A DNA stretch of 64,000 nucleotides. It comes from Ignisphaera sp. Its GTDB lineage: Archaea; Thermoproteota; Thermoprotei_A; Sulfolobales; Ignisphaeraceae. A model generated the notes under the pieces. That model saw nothing but the letters and a program-made list of their open reading frames with translations, made no database searches and was not told the DNA's origin. The stretch's first letter is position 1; each line of letters starts with the position of its first letter. The position numbers and the translations under genes were made by a program. The DNA lies in contig JAWBKZ010000002.1 of assembly GCA_038831005.1 (NCBI GenBank), forward strand, positions 248,001-312,000. The letters run 5' to 3'. Positions 37,001-45,842 of this stretch are shown here, piece after piece.

Positions 37001-37507
37001 ATGGATGTATATGAAGCTATACTCTCGAGACGTAGCATTAGGGTATATAAACATGAGCCTATTAGGAGAGAAGATCTAGAGAAGATACTTGAGGCTGCTA
37101 GATGGGCTCCAAGTGCTGGAAATAGACAGCCATGGCATTTCATAGTTGTTGATGATGAACAGATCAAGGAGAAGCTTGTACCTGCTTGTAGGAATCAGAG
37201 CTTTATAAAGGATGCATCTTGTGTAGTAGTTGGTCTTGCTGATGTAGAGAAATCACCTAAATGGGCTATAATAGATACAACTATTGCTCTAGAGCATATA
37301 GTTCTAGAAGCTACAGAACTAGGCTATGGAACATGCTGGATCGGTGCATTTGATGAAGCTGAAGTCAAGAAGATTCTGAATATACCGGATAGATACAGAG
37401 TTGTAGCATTAATAACAATAGGTATAGCTTCAGAATCACCATCACCAAGACCTCGAAAACCGCTAAAAGAGATAGTATCTCTAAACATCTTTGGCAACCC
37501 ATGGTGA
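37001..37507 (+). CDS. Nitroreductase family FMN protein
   Basis: 168 residues from ATG 37001. MDVYEAILSRRSIRVYKHEPIRREDLEKILEAARWAPSAGNRQPWHFIVV is the classic nitroreductase N-terminus with the FMN-phosphate Arg and Ser residues, and LGYGTCWIGAFDEAEVKKILNIP the central helix region. Such proteins reduce quinones, nitro compounds or flavins with NAD(P)H; a few dehalogenate or fragment FMN. The GGTGGTG at 36991-36997 decides for ATG 37001 over the longer frame from 36974. Confidence 0.9.
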   Translation: MDVYEAILSRRSIRVYKHEPIRREDLEKILEAARWAPSAGNRQPWHFIVVDDEQIKEKLVPACRNQSFIKDASCVVVGLADVEKSPKWAIIDTTIALEHIVLEATELGYGTCWIGAFDEAEVKKILNIPDRYRVVALITIGIASESPSPRPRKPLKEIVSLNIFGNPW

Positions 37508-37842
37508 TTACTCAATAAATATTGCACCAGATGATAGCAATATCTAAAGCATTTATGCTACACCTAACTCTAATCTAGCATAACGATATAACTAAGCGTC
37601 TTTGGATAGAGATTGATGTACAGTATCCATGCTGTATAGAGTGTAATTGATTATCCAGAATCTCCTATCGAGATCCAGTAAACCAGGGTTCTAGAACTAA
37701 GTGCCTCAAGCTCTATTTGAAGTAGATCTATTGACTAGATACACTGTCATCATTATCATAGGGATAGAGATACACCATTACTGTATCTCTATAGCGATAG
37801 ATTTTTAGCCTAGATCTATCGAGATAGACTTGGTGTAGAGTT
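37508..37842. other. Gene-free stretch with a structured 3-prime half
   Basis: No coding frame. The last 80 bases hold two strong hairpins, listed separately, just upstream of the membrane-protein start at 37843. Confidence 0.5.
37764..37821 (+). promoter_or_regulatory. Tandem hairpins in the leader of the membrane-protein gene
   Basis: ATAGAGATACA (37764-37774) pairs perfectly with TGTATCTCTAT (37782-37792) over seven bases. CGATAGAT (37795-37802) then pairs with ATCTATCG (37814-37821). Two adjacent perfect stems 22 bases before a start codon suggest a structured 5-prime leader, an operator pair, or a small RNA. Confidence 0.4.
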
Positions 37843-38697
37843 TTGTCGAATTTTGAGAAGCCTAAGCTCTATGTCTATGCACCACCTATGATATCTCTCT
37901 TTTCAGCTATACTCTATGGTTTAGCTGCTCTTACCAACTATTTTACTGGTGAAGATCAGTACCTCTGGCAAAGTATCATATATACGCTCTATTCTCTAGG
38001 TTTTCTAGGACTCTATGTGCTACTCTCAATTATTGCTGCATTAGAGCCTCGTCTAGAGGTCTACATGGTTGGTTTAGGTCTTGTAGCATCTATCTATGCT
38101 ATCTATCCAGCAATTGTCTTAATGGTTTTTGGCGGTATCGTGATATATGCTATAATGTTTTTCTATCTAATGGTATCTGTCACATATCACCCAACGGTCT
38201 ATGGATACAGTAGGTTCTGGGGTATACCGAAGATTCTTCCAATCATAGTTGGTGCTCCAGTAGCTATTCGTGAGCTAGCTACAATAGTTTGGGAGATATA
38301 TAATCTACATAAGGTTCCTAACATGGAGCCACTAACAACACTAACTCTAGTGATATTGGTTCCAGTACTAATCATGTGTCTAGGAGATATACCTCCCTAT
38401 AGAAGAATGGTGAAAATTCTACAGCTACTCGCTATAGCTATAGCAACTATAGCTTACCTATGGCTACTTCGCATAGAGATAGCAGGGTTCCGGATACCCC
38501 ATATAGTGCTTCAAAAACTAGAAGAATACAGAGCTATAGATATATTTGAGAAAGAGTTTAGAGCTATAGGGATGCTAGGTCTTTTAGCTTCAGCAGCAAC
38601 ATTTGTAGAAGTATTGAAGCATAGCGCAGATGTAAAGAGCTATAGAAAGAAGAGACAAAGAGCTATAGAATCAGTAGAAGAGGTAGAGCTAGTGTAG
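37843..38697 (+). CDS. Hypothetical multi-spanning membrane protein
   Basis: 284 residues starting at a TTG after GGTGT. About seven hydrophobic segments, among them MISLFSAILYGLAAL, IIYTLYSLGFLGLYVLLSIIAAL, AIYPAIVLMVFGGIVIYAIMFFYLMVSV, TLTLVILVPVLIMCLGDIPPY and ILQLLAIAIATIAYLWLL. The C-terminus is charged and cytoplasmic (KSYRKKRQRAIESVEEVELV). I do not recognise the family. It ends 19 bases before the terminal repeat of CRISPR array 1. Confidence 0.7.
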   Translation: MSNFEKPKLYVYAPPMISLFSAILYGLAALTNYFTGEDQYLWQSIIYTLYSLGFLGLYVLLSIIAALEPRLEVYMVGLGLVASIYAIYPAIVLMVFGGIVIYAIMFFYLMVSVTYHPTVYGYSRFWGIPKILPIIVGAPVAIRELATIVWEIYNLHKVPNMEPLTTLTLVILVPVLIMCLGDIPPYRRMVKILQLLAIAIATIAYLWLLRIEIAGFRIPHIVLQKLEEYRAIDIFEKEFRAIGMLGLLASAATFVEVLKHSADVKSYRKKRQRAIESVEEVELV

Positions 38698-38716
38698 CAA
38701 AATAGAGCCACTAGAG

Positions 38717-41482
38717 CTTCCTACTCCCTTTCGGGAGTTTCTAGTACTCCATTGTCCTCATGGCTATGTTCTTGACGATGACTCCTTTCTACTCCCTTTT
38801 GGGAGTTTCGATATCAGTAGTTGGTATAGGAGAAATATATCTATTCAGTATCTTTCTACTCCCTTTTGGGAGTTTCATGAGTCAAGAACTATTTGAACTT
38901 GCAGAGAAATATGAAATAGAAGCTTTCTACTCCCTTTTGGGAGTTTCATATTACAGAAACAATCTAAAGACACCTGGTTTCTCAAAGTCATTTGCTTTCT
39001 ACTCCCTTTTGGGAGTTTCTGTTGTTGATAGTTTTTGTTAGGCGGTGTACCTCCAGGCCTTTCTACTCCCTTTTGGGAGTTTCCTGAGGGGATTATATGA
39101 AAATATTACTCGTGACCTAGCTAGATTTGTCTTTCTACTCCCTTTTGGGAGTTTCTTAAGAAAGTCTCATAACAATCCATTGCCAATGGATAAAGTTTTT
39201 CCCTTTCTACTCCCTTTTGGGAGTTTCAATGAAGATACTTAGAGAGGAATATAGAAGAAATCTGAATGCACCTCTTTCTACTCCCTTTTGGGAGTTTCAA
39301 TCAATATTTGATTATCCAAAGGACCCAACAAGAATCATGGAAGCTTTCTACTCCCTTTTGGGAGTTTCTTTTTATATTCAGGAAAGACTATATTGAGATT
39401 AGAGAGTTTAGCATCTTTCTACTCCCTTTTGGGAGTTTCATTTAAATACAATATCCCTGATACTGAAATAGAGAAAGTATTGGAAACTTTCTACTCCCTT
39501 TTGGGAGTTTCTCGGGATTTGGCTCAACCTTTATTAGACCAGCTCCCTCCATTAGCTTTCTACTCCCTTTTGGGAGTTTCAACTACTACGATGTTGCATT
39601 AAATGCGTTAATCAAGTACATTCTCACTTTCTACTCCCTTTTGGGAGTTTCTATGTTAGCAGAAAACGAAGTAATTGATGATGATATGTTAATGCATACT
39701 TTCTACTCCCTTTTGGGAGTTTCGCCCTAACGTACGAAGAATTTGTAGAATTTGTAACAAAAAACTTTCTACTCCCTTTTGGGAGTTTCGGATATCAAAT
39801 TGATATCATCTGTGATATCAAATTGATATCACACCTTTCTACTCCCTTTTGGGAGTTTCCTTAATCTGAAGACAATTGCAATAGGGGATACAAAGTTTCT
39901 AACATATCTTTCTACTCCCTTTTGGGAGTTTCTATCTGTTGTTTTCTCTACGATTCCTGCCAAGACGTCTACTATGAAGTCCTTTCTACTCCCTTTTGGG
40001 AGTTTCTTCATATATGGACATATGGATACTTGTTGAGAAGAGTGATCGCTTTCTACTCCCTTTTGGGAGTTTCTCAACAACACAACATTCACACTACCGC
40101 TTAGAATTTCTCTGTACTTTCTACTCCCTTTTGGGAGTTTCAACAATCCATTATATTCTCAATCATATCCAATTCTAGTACCGACAACTTTCTACTCCCT
40201 TTTGGGAGTTTCCCCTATCATACCAATCTATAATGGTCGATAACCCACTATCTTGTAGAGCTATCTTTCTACTCCCTTTTGGGAGTTTCTTTTAGTCCAA
40301 TTGATTGCGCAGAGATGCTGATGTTTACTAGAACATCTTTCTACTCCCTTTTGGGAGTTTCACTTCTATGTACCGAGAAAAACCGCAGATGAGCGTAGGA
40401 CGTCTTTCTACTCCCTTTTGGGAGTTTCAAACAAAGAAACAGTTAAACAAAAAACAAACCGCAAACCTTATATATCCTTTCTACTCCCTTTTGGGAGTTT
40501 CCCATTCTCCTGTATAGGAATCTAGATTAGATGTTGTTACAATTGAATCTTTCTACTCCCTTTTGGGAGTTTCTTTCAGTTACTAATGCGTCCAAAGGAA
40601 GGTCAAGTATTTACTACTTTCTACTCCCTTTTGGGAGTTTCGTAAGAAATGATGAAAAGGAAGCGTATAGAGCTCTATCGCTTGGTTTAACTTTCTACTC
40701 CCTTTTGGGAGTTTCAAAAGCTGGTTTGTGCAATACTATCAAGCAATATTAAGAAAGATAAATACTTTCTACTCCCTTTTGGGAGTTTCCAAAAGTGAAT
40801 TTGTAAAGTACATGTTCACGATTGAAAATATTGATGTCTTTCTACTCCCTTTTGGGAGTTTCTGAATTGAAAAACTTGAAACCAGAAGACAAGGAAAAAA
40901 TTCTAACTTTCTACTCCCTTTTGGGAGTTTCAATAAGTATGGCACATCAACAATTATTGCTGTTTTATCTGATTTCTTTCTACTCCCTTTTGGGAGTTTC
41001 GAGCAAGAAAACCCAGAGCTACTCGAACAATTGAGTGATCTCTTTCTACTCCCTTTTGGGAGTTTCAAAACAATAGCGAGTCTCTCAGAACATCAAGTAA
41101 TTGTAAATGCCTTTCTACTCCCTTTTGGGAGTTTCCTGTTGTACTTAGCTTCAAAGAGGATGGTGCAATAATAAGCCAGACTTTCTACTCCCTTTTGGGA
41201 GTTTCTTTCTATGATCATCTGTTATTATTGTTGATACAATTTCTTCAACTCTTTCTACTCCCTTTTGGGAGTTTCAATACTGTGCTCCCGGTCAAGGGCG
41301 GCGGAAACCCTTCGTATACCACTTTCTACTCCCTTTTGGGAGTTTCCAGCACCAATGGGTATATATATGTATCCATCTCTACACTTTAGAACTTTCTACT
41401 CCCTTTTGGGAGTTTCATTAGCAATAATACTCAAAAATAACAAACTATCTACTTCTACTTTCTACTCCCTTTTGGGAGTTTC
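38717..41482 (-). CRISPR. CRISPR array 1: 40 repeats of 25 nt, 39 spacers
   Basis: Forty copies of a 25-nt repeat whose core is CTCCC-TTTT-GGGAG between CTTTCTA and TTTC as written on the plus strand. I counted starts from 38717 to 41458. Spacers are 39-52 nt and all different. The copy at 38717 has two changes (T to C at repeat positions 4 and 16), marking the distal end; the shared leader sits at the right, so crRNAs are read leftward with a repeat ending GTAGAAAG. That 8-base handle resembles archaeal type I-A handles (ATTGAAAG). The array lies between a membrane-protein gene and the csx1-like gene. Confidence 0.98.
39790..39834. repeat. CRISPR spacer made of two identical palindromic 18-mers
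   Basis: Within one array-1 spacer, GATATCAAATTGATATCA occurs at 39791-39808 and again at 39814-39831. The first 17 bases of each are a perfect 8-bp inverted repeat around one base. This looks like iterons or an operator array captured from a virus or plasmid. Confidence 0.9.
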
Positions 41483-41703
41483 TTGTGTTTACACTTATAT
41501 ATTTGTGTTTTTTAGGGTTTATAAATATTTTTATGAATTTAATCAGAAGATTCATAGCTATATTGATGATTTATAAAATGGTTGTTCTAATGGGTAAGAG
41601 TTGAGCTGATGTAGATGTTCTGATGATGTGATGAAAAGAATTGAATTTATATGTTCTAATGAGTAAGTATTGAAAGTATTACTTGCAAAGAATAGATGTT
41701 TGT
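41483..41703 (-). promoter_or_regulatory. CRISPR leader 1
   Basis: 221 bases that match the leader of array 2 base for base without gaps, with about 21 differences by eye. The blocks next to the repeat (through GGGTTTATAAATATTTT) and at the far half are best conserved. It holds two related 20-base elements, at 41585-41604 and 41654-41673, both of the form TTCTAATGRGTAAG-TTGA and 69 bases apart. It should contain the leftward crRNA promoter and the rightward promoter of csx1. Confidence 0.85.
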
Positions 41704-41765
41704 ATTTGGTGATCTAATGTTTAATGTTTATATACTTTGGTTTTTGTTTTGTTTTGGTGGTTGGT

Positions 41766-42164
41766 GTGGTTTGTTTTGTTGTTTTAGCTACGTGGGGTCA
41801 GCCGGCTTATTGGGGTGATGCTAATTATCATGTTGATGGTGCTTCTTTATGTACTTGTTGTTCGCTTATGGTGTTGCTTAAACGTATTGTTGATGGATAT
41901 GGCGTATCTTCAGTAAGAAGGGTGTATTTGTTTGGTTTAGATAGTGTTGTTGATATTGATAGGGTTAGTAAGATTTGTGGAGAAGGTAGTGGTAGTGTTT
42001 GTAGGAATGTGGTTTGTAGGTATATTAAAAATGGTTATCGTTTTGGTGATGGTTGTTTTAGTGACTATCATGGGTTGATTGATTATGTATCTAAATTTTA
42101 TGATCATGTTTATAAAGAACTTCTTGAAAATCTTTCGAAGGGGCTGGGTATAAGAATATTATAG
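41766..42164 (+). CDS. csx1: csx1-like CARF protein, N-terminal part (frame-split)
   Basis: The first piece of a CRISPR-associated Csx1-type protein. VVLATWGQPAYWGDANYHVDGASLCTCCSLMVLL and VRRVYLFGLDSVVDID match the first strand and ligand loops of the Csx1 CARF domain. I start at GTG 41766, five bases after GGTGG, because the open frame further upstream adds only a hydrophobic run not seen in the family. The frame ends with TAG at 42162, in the middle of the CARF domain. The remainder lies in the -1 frame, and a GGGG run at 42140-42143 falls inside the 34-base window where both frames are open. Confidence 0.75.
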   Translation: MVCFVVLATWGQPAYWGDANYHVDGASLCTCCSLMVLLKRIVDGYGVSSVRRVYLFGLDSVVDIDRVSKICGEGSGSVCRNVVCRYIKNGYRFGDGCFSDYHGLIDYVSKFYDHVYKELLENLSKGLGIRIL

Positions 42165-42181
42165 ATAGTCTATGTAATGTA

Positions 42182-43426
42182 GTGAAAGTTGTAGTACTAC
42201 CGGCTTTGGGGTCTCCTGGTGGTTTGTTTAAGTTTGTTGGTAGTGTTGAAGATTATGTAGCTCTATCTCTGATTAACTTAGGTGAAGATTTGGCTAATCT
42301 AGATGAGTCTCTAGCTAGAGATTGTGATAACATCATTGTGGTATTTGATTCAACTCACGGTATAAACTACTCACCTGTATTAACAGCAAAGATTTCAGAA
42401 ATTGTTGCTCAAATTCTTAGGCTACGCTACAACATTAATGTATCTCTCGAGATATACAACTCAGATCCATATCCACCAAAAAGTGGCTCTGATAAGCCTA
42501 AGATAAACGTCAATAAAGTTTTCGAGAAACAGGTTACAGAAATAGAGATTCCTCGACTAAATGATCTAAAAGACTTTGATTCATTTAGTAAGAATAGTAG
42601 ATGTGTTGAAGAAGCTAAAAGAAACGATAAAAATTTAGATAATGAGTCTACAAAGAATCTTCGTAGCGTTATGGATAGCGAGCTCAAGCGCATCATCAAT
42701 AATGTTCTAGCATCACTTTACTCACCATCACCTCTAGCATTACTATATTCATGCTATGATTATCAGAATTACTGGGAAAGTAGTAATGATAGGTGTAGTA
42801 GTGATAGTAAATGTATTAAAGATTTTCAGGAACTTTTATCGAAGATCAAGGATATGTGGATAGAGAACGTGAAGATTAGAGATAAATGTATCGAGAGAAG
42901 TATATCAATTAAGTTGAATACTATATGGAGTCTACTGATAACTGATTCTGTTTGTACACATGTTAAGAATCTTATAGATAAGCATCAGAATCCTATATAC
43001 GAAATCAATCAGAATCCTATATCTCAAGCAAAAAACATTATCATGTTTAAACTATCTCTACTCAAAGACCTGGCTGAAAACATCTACACAAGAGTTAACT
43101 TTGCATTAAACTACTTAATTAAACATGAAATCAGTATCATAGAGTACTTAAGTAAAGACAAGATAAAAGAAAATGAATGTAGAGAATATAGAGAAATTTC
43201 AGAACTAAAAACTGATGAAAATACTGATAAACAACGTAGTCAACGAATATTAGAGAGGAATTTGATAGCTCATGCGGGTCTACTAAGAGATTTCGTAAAG
43301 ATATGTAAACAAAACAATGAACTCTACATAGGATATAAAGATACTGAAACAATTGAAGATATATATAATCATCTAAAAAACATATTCAATAAACGGTCTA
43401 AAAAAAAAGGTCTAGATATTGATTAA
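42182..43426 (+). CDS. csx1: csx1-like CARF-HEPN protein, C-terminal part (DxTHG motif)
   Basis: The second piece of the Csx1-type protein. VVVLPALGSPGGLFKFVGSVEDYVALSLINL and the diagnostic VVFDSTHGINYSPVLTAKISEIV (DxTHG, here DSTHG) complete the CARF domain that binds cyclic oligoadenylate. The long helical rest ends with RNLIAHAGLLRDF, an R-x4-H HEPN ribonuclease site. Known relatives are RNA cutters switched on by type III effector second messengers. The GTG start at 42182 is nominal: the frame is open back to 42128, overlapping the first piece. Translation of this part alone would lack half the CARF dimer interface. Confidence 0.85.
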   Translation: MKVVVLPALGSPGGLFKFVGSVEDYVALSLINLGEDLANLDESLARDCDNIIVVFDSTHGINYSPVLTAKISEIVAQILRLRYNINVSLEIYNSDPYPPKSGSDKPKINVNKVFEKQVTEIEIPRLNDLKDFDSFSKNSRCVEEAKRNDKNLDNESTKNLRSVMDSELKRIINNVLASLYSPSPLALLYSCYDYQNYWESSNDRCSSDSKCIKDFQELLSKIKDMWIENVKIRDKCIERSISIKLNTIWSLLITDSVCTHVKNLIDKHQNPIYEINQNPISQAKNIIMFKLSLLKDLAENIYTRVNFALNYLIKHEISIIEYLSKDKIKENECREYREISELKTDENTDKQRSQRILERNLIAHAGLLRDFVKICKQNNELYIGYKDTETIEDIYNHLKNIFNKRSKKKGLDID

Positions 43427-44124
43427 TCCACAACAACTAGAGCATCAAGCTATAACCAATCTATGAAATAGATACAGTAAGAGCTTGTGAAGAGATACAG
43501 CATAGTTGCTTACAACAATCTTCTAGTCTAATGCATCTTACTAAAGAGGTATACTGAATACTCCTTCAGTTAATAATGATGATTCTATATAAATATATAT
43601 ACGTATATATGTTTCAAGTCTATAGATAGGGTTAGAGGGTTTCGAGAAGAACTATCTATAGAGTGACTAAGATTATAGGATTCTGTAGAACCAGTTGTGT
43701 AGGAGATATACTGTAGATTTCTAGTCGACATATCTCTATATAGTGAATGGCATTAGCTCTATGAAGACAGTATTTCGTGGTACCTTATGCTGTCTAGATC
43801 TAGACACATTATGATATATAGCTTCTAGATACTGTATTTATCTATATAGTCTCTACACCTAGATATGTATCCATCTATGTTATACAAACAGTATGTGTAT
43901 ATACCTTGTGGCTATACCTTGTCTAGAACAACTATATTGTTGTAGTACTAGTACTTCCTCTAGGTAATTAAATTAGGGATATTTCTTTAGCGAAACACTT
44001 GGTATGTTCTATTTTATATCGAGATTCTATGTAAGCTTCTTGTGCACCTTAGCGTATAGGATTAGTGCATATGGATTTATTAACAACACTCTTCTAAACG
44101 ACTATATGGCTTAGGTGGCCACAT
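43427..44124. other. Gene-free stretch with several inverted repeats before the cobalt transporter
   Basis: About 700 bases without a gene. TCTATAGATAG (43619-43629) pairs with CTATCTATAGA (43652-43662) over 22 bases. TGTCTAGATCTAGACA (43791-43806) is a perfect 16-base palindrome. GTACTAGTAC occurs near 43946. GGTGG just before ATG 44125 and a TATA-like TTTATTAAC near 44075 belong to cbiM. Confidence 0.5.
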
Positions 44125-44772
44125 ATGCATATCCCGGATGGTCTGCTAGATCCATATACAATAATCGCTACATATGGAATAGCTATACTTATACTAAGCT
44201 ACACCATAATGAGATACAGAAGCATGGTTTCAGAATTCGAGATAGCTAAGATTGCTGGATTAGCTAGCTCAATATTTGTTGCTCAATTAATTAAATGGCC
44301 TGTACCAGGTGGCTCAACTCTACATTTCGTTGGCGGTGGACTAGCAGGTATTGTCTCAGGACCTCTTGGCGGGCTTATAGTTATGGCTACAGTACTCGCT
44401 GTCCAGACATTTATATTTCATGATGGTGGGATAACGGCATTTGGTGCAAACATAATTTCAGCTGGAGTTATAGGTGTTTGGTGTAGCTATCTAGTCTACA
44501 CATTTTTGAAGAAGACTAGAGCTCCATTCTATATCGCAACTTTTATTACTGGATACTTATCAACAGTACTCACAGGTTTGACAGCAGGATTTATATTGGG
44601 ATTGTCAGGTGAAATACTTGGGTCAAATATCTATAACCTTAGGATAACTCCTACGGTAATGTTTGTAACACATGCATTACTAGGGCCACTAGAGGGCTTA
44701 ATTACTATGGGTGTTGCTGAATATATTCGTAGTAGAAATCCATCGATACTCTTTGAAGGGGGTAGAGCATGA
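44125..44772 (+). CDS. cbiM: Cobalt ECF transporter component CbiM
   Basis: 215 residues. It starts MHIPDGLLDP, the essential N-terminal Met-His metal loop of CbiM/NikM, followed by seven or so helices with WPVPGGSTLHFVGGGLAGIVSGPLGGLIVMATVLAVQTFIFHDGGITAFGANIISAGVIG, the most conserved block of the family. It forms the substrate channel for Co2+ together with CbiN and the CbiQ/CbiO motor. First gene of a four-gene operon, overlapping cbiN by 4 bases. Cobalt and not nickel is favoured by the nearby corrin genes. Confidence 0.95.
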   Translation: MHIPDGLLDPYTIIATYGIAILILSYTIMRYRSMVSEFEIAKIAGLASSIFVAQLIKWPVPGGSTLHFVGGGLAGIVSGPLGGLIVMATVLAVQTFIFHDGGITAFGANIISAGVIGVWCSYLVYTFLKKTRAPFYIATFITGYLSTVLTGLTAGFILGLSGEILGSNIYNLRITPTVMFVTHALLGPLEGLITMGVAEYIRSRNPSILFEGGRA

Positions 44773-45044
44773 TTTCGAGAAAGATTATCATAGTGTTATC
44801 GTTATTGATCTTGGTTAGTCCTATCTTTGGGATCGTGTTGCCGGAGATCCTTGAATCAGAAGAATATATAGAGTCTCTAGCTGATATAGTTAATGCTACT
44901 GGTTTAATCTATTCACCATTTAGAGAATATATGGTACCAGGCCTAGATGCTTATTTAGGCTATATGGTTTCAGCTGCCTTTGGGTCTCTAGTCATTATAT
45001 CGATCTACTACATAATACTCTACATAATGCGTAGAAAATCGTAG
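44769..45044 (+). CDS. cbiN: CbiN/PDGLE-like small membrane subunit
   Basis: 91 residues with an N-terminal helix (IIIVLSLLILVSPIFGIVLPEIL), an extracellular loop (ESLADIVNATGLIYSPFREYMVPGLDAY) and a second helix (MVSAAFGSLVIISIYYIILYI). Two helices around an acidic loop fit CbiN, and Y-x-VPGL fits the PDGLE domain that replaces or fuses to it in archaea. It stabilises and activates CbiM for cobalt uptake. It lies between cbiM and cbiQ, which supports the call despite weak sequence similarity. Confidence 0.75.
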   Translation: MISRKIIIVLSLLILVSPIFGIVLPEILESEEYIESLADIVNATGLIYSPFREYMVPGLDAYLGYMVSAAFGSLVIISIYYIILYIMRRKS

Positions 45045-45080
45045 AACAGATTTTATGAAGAGTTCCCTAAGGATATAGCT

Positions 45081-45842
45081 ATGAGTGTTCCAGAAATCTT
45101 ATACAGTATAGCTAATGAGCTTTATGAAGTTCTCGAATCTCTATATAGCAGACCTAGAAAGAGGTTAAATGTGGTTATAGCTATAGTTGTGTTTATACTT
45201 CTAGTATCTTCATCACTCTATGGAGATGTGTTTAGCAAGCTGGTTATATTATCCATATCGTTTACAGTAATGCTCTTAATAGGTAGAAGCCCTAGAGATA
45301 CTGTACATATATACGTAGATCTGCTTGTGTTTCTAATACTAATTGCTTTGCCTGCAATTGTTGTTAACTATATATTGTTTAACGATATTGTTGCTATAGC
45401 TCTATCGCTACTACATATTCTACTCAACACTATAACCATCTCTACAGTATCCATAATGCTGATAATGGCTATAGGTATAGATGGGGTATCGAAGACTTTA
45501 TTCAAGATATCTAGATTCTTTGGCTACCTCTTTACAACAACATTTCTATTGCTCCCTAAAGTCATTATCCATATAACTTCTCTCATACTTGCTAGAACAT
45601 CTAGAACCCTGAAGCTGAATAGACTAAATCTTCTGAAGATCCTTGTAGCCTGTTTAGGTGATACTGTATTCCACGGTATCGAGTTATCGCAACAAATGGT
45701 TCTAGCTATAGAGTCTAGAACTATTGTGGATAATATTGATAGAGGAAGAAGCGCTACTAGAAGTAGATTGAATGTACTAGACTATATTCTTCTAATTCTT
45801 TCTTTATCAATTGCTATAGCGGTGTACAGCAAATGGATATAG
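45081..45842 (+). CDS. cbiQ: Cobalt ECF transporter transmembrane subunit CbiQ
   Basis: 253 residues with about six helices. It ends in the coupling region RTSRTLKLNRLNLLKILVACLGDTVFHGIELSQQMVLAIESRTI, corresponding to the two ATPase-binding Ala-Arg-x motifs of T components (the SR/AR motifs, here LARTSRT and IESRT). It links the CbiM/N substrate part to the CbiO ATPases. Its end overlaps cbiO by 10 bases. Confidence 0.88.
   Translation: MSVPEILYSIANELYEVLESLYSRPRKRLNVVIAIVVFILLVSSSLYGDVFSKLVILSISFTVMLLIGRSPRDTVHIYVDLLVFLILIALPAIVVNYILFNDIVAIALSLLHILLNTITISTVSIMLIMAIGIDGVSKTLFKISRFFGYLFTTTFLLLPKVIIHITSLILARTSRTLKLNRLNLLKILVACLGDTVFHGIELSQQMVLAIESRTIVDNIDRGRSATRSRLNVLDYILLILSLSIAIAVYSKWI

Noticed and set aside
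38760-41576. Many short frames in the CRISPR arrays containing FYSLLGVS, FLLPFGSF, STPFWEF or KLPKGSRK
   Set aside because: These are the 25-nt repeat read in different frames, not proteins.
41604-41640. C/D box guide RNA suggested by TGATGATGTGATGA in the CRISPR leader
   Set aside because: No properly placed D box, and the block is shared by both leaders at the same position, so it is better explained as a leader element.
41724-41765. Extension of the csx1 N-terminal piece with a hydrophobic run that looks like a signal peptide
   Set aside because: Csx1 is cytoplasmic and its family begins directly at the ATWG strand; GTG 41766 with GGTGG fits better.
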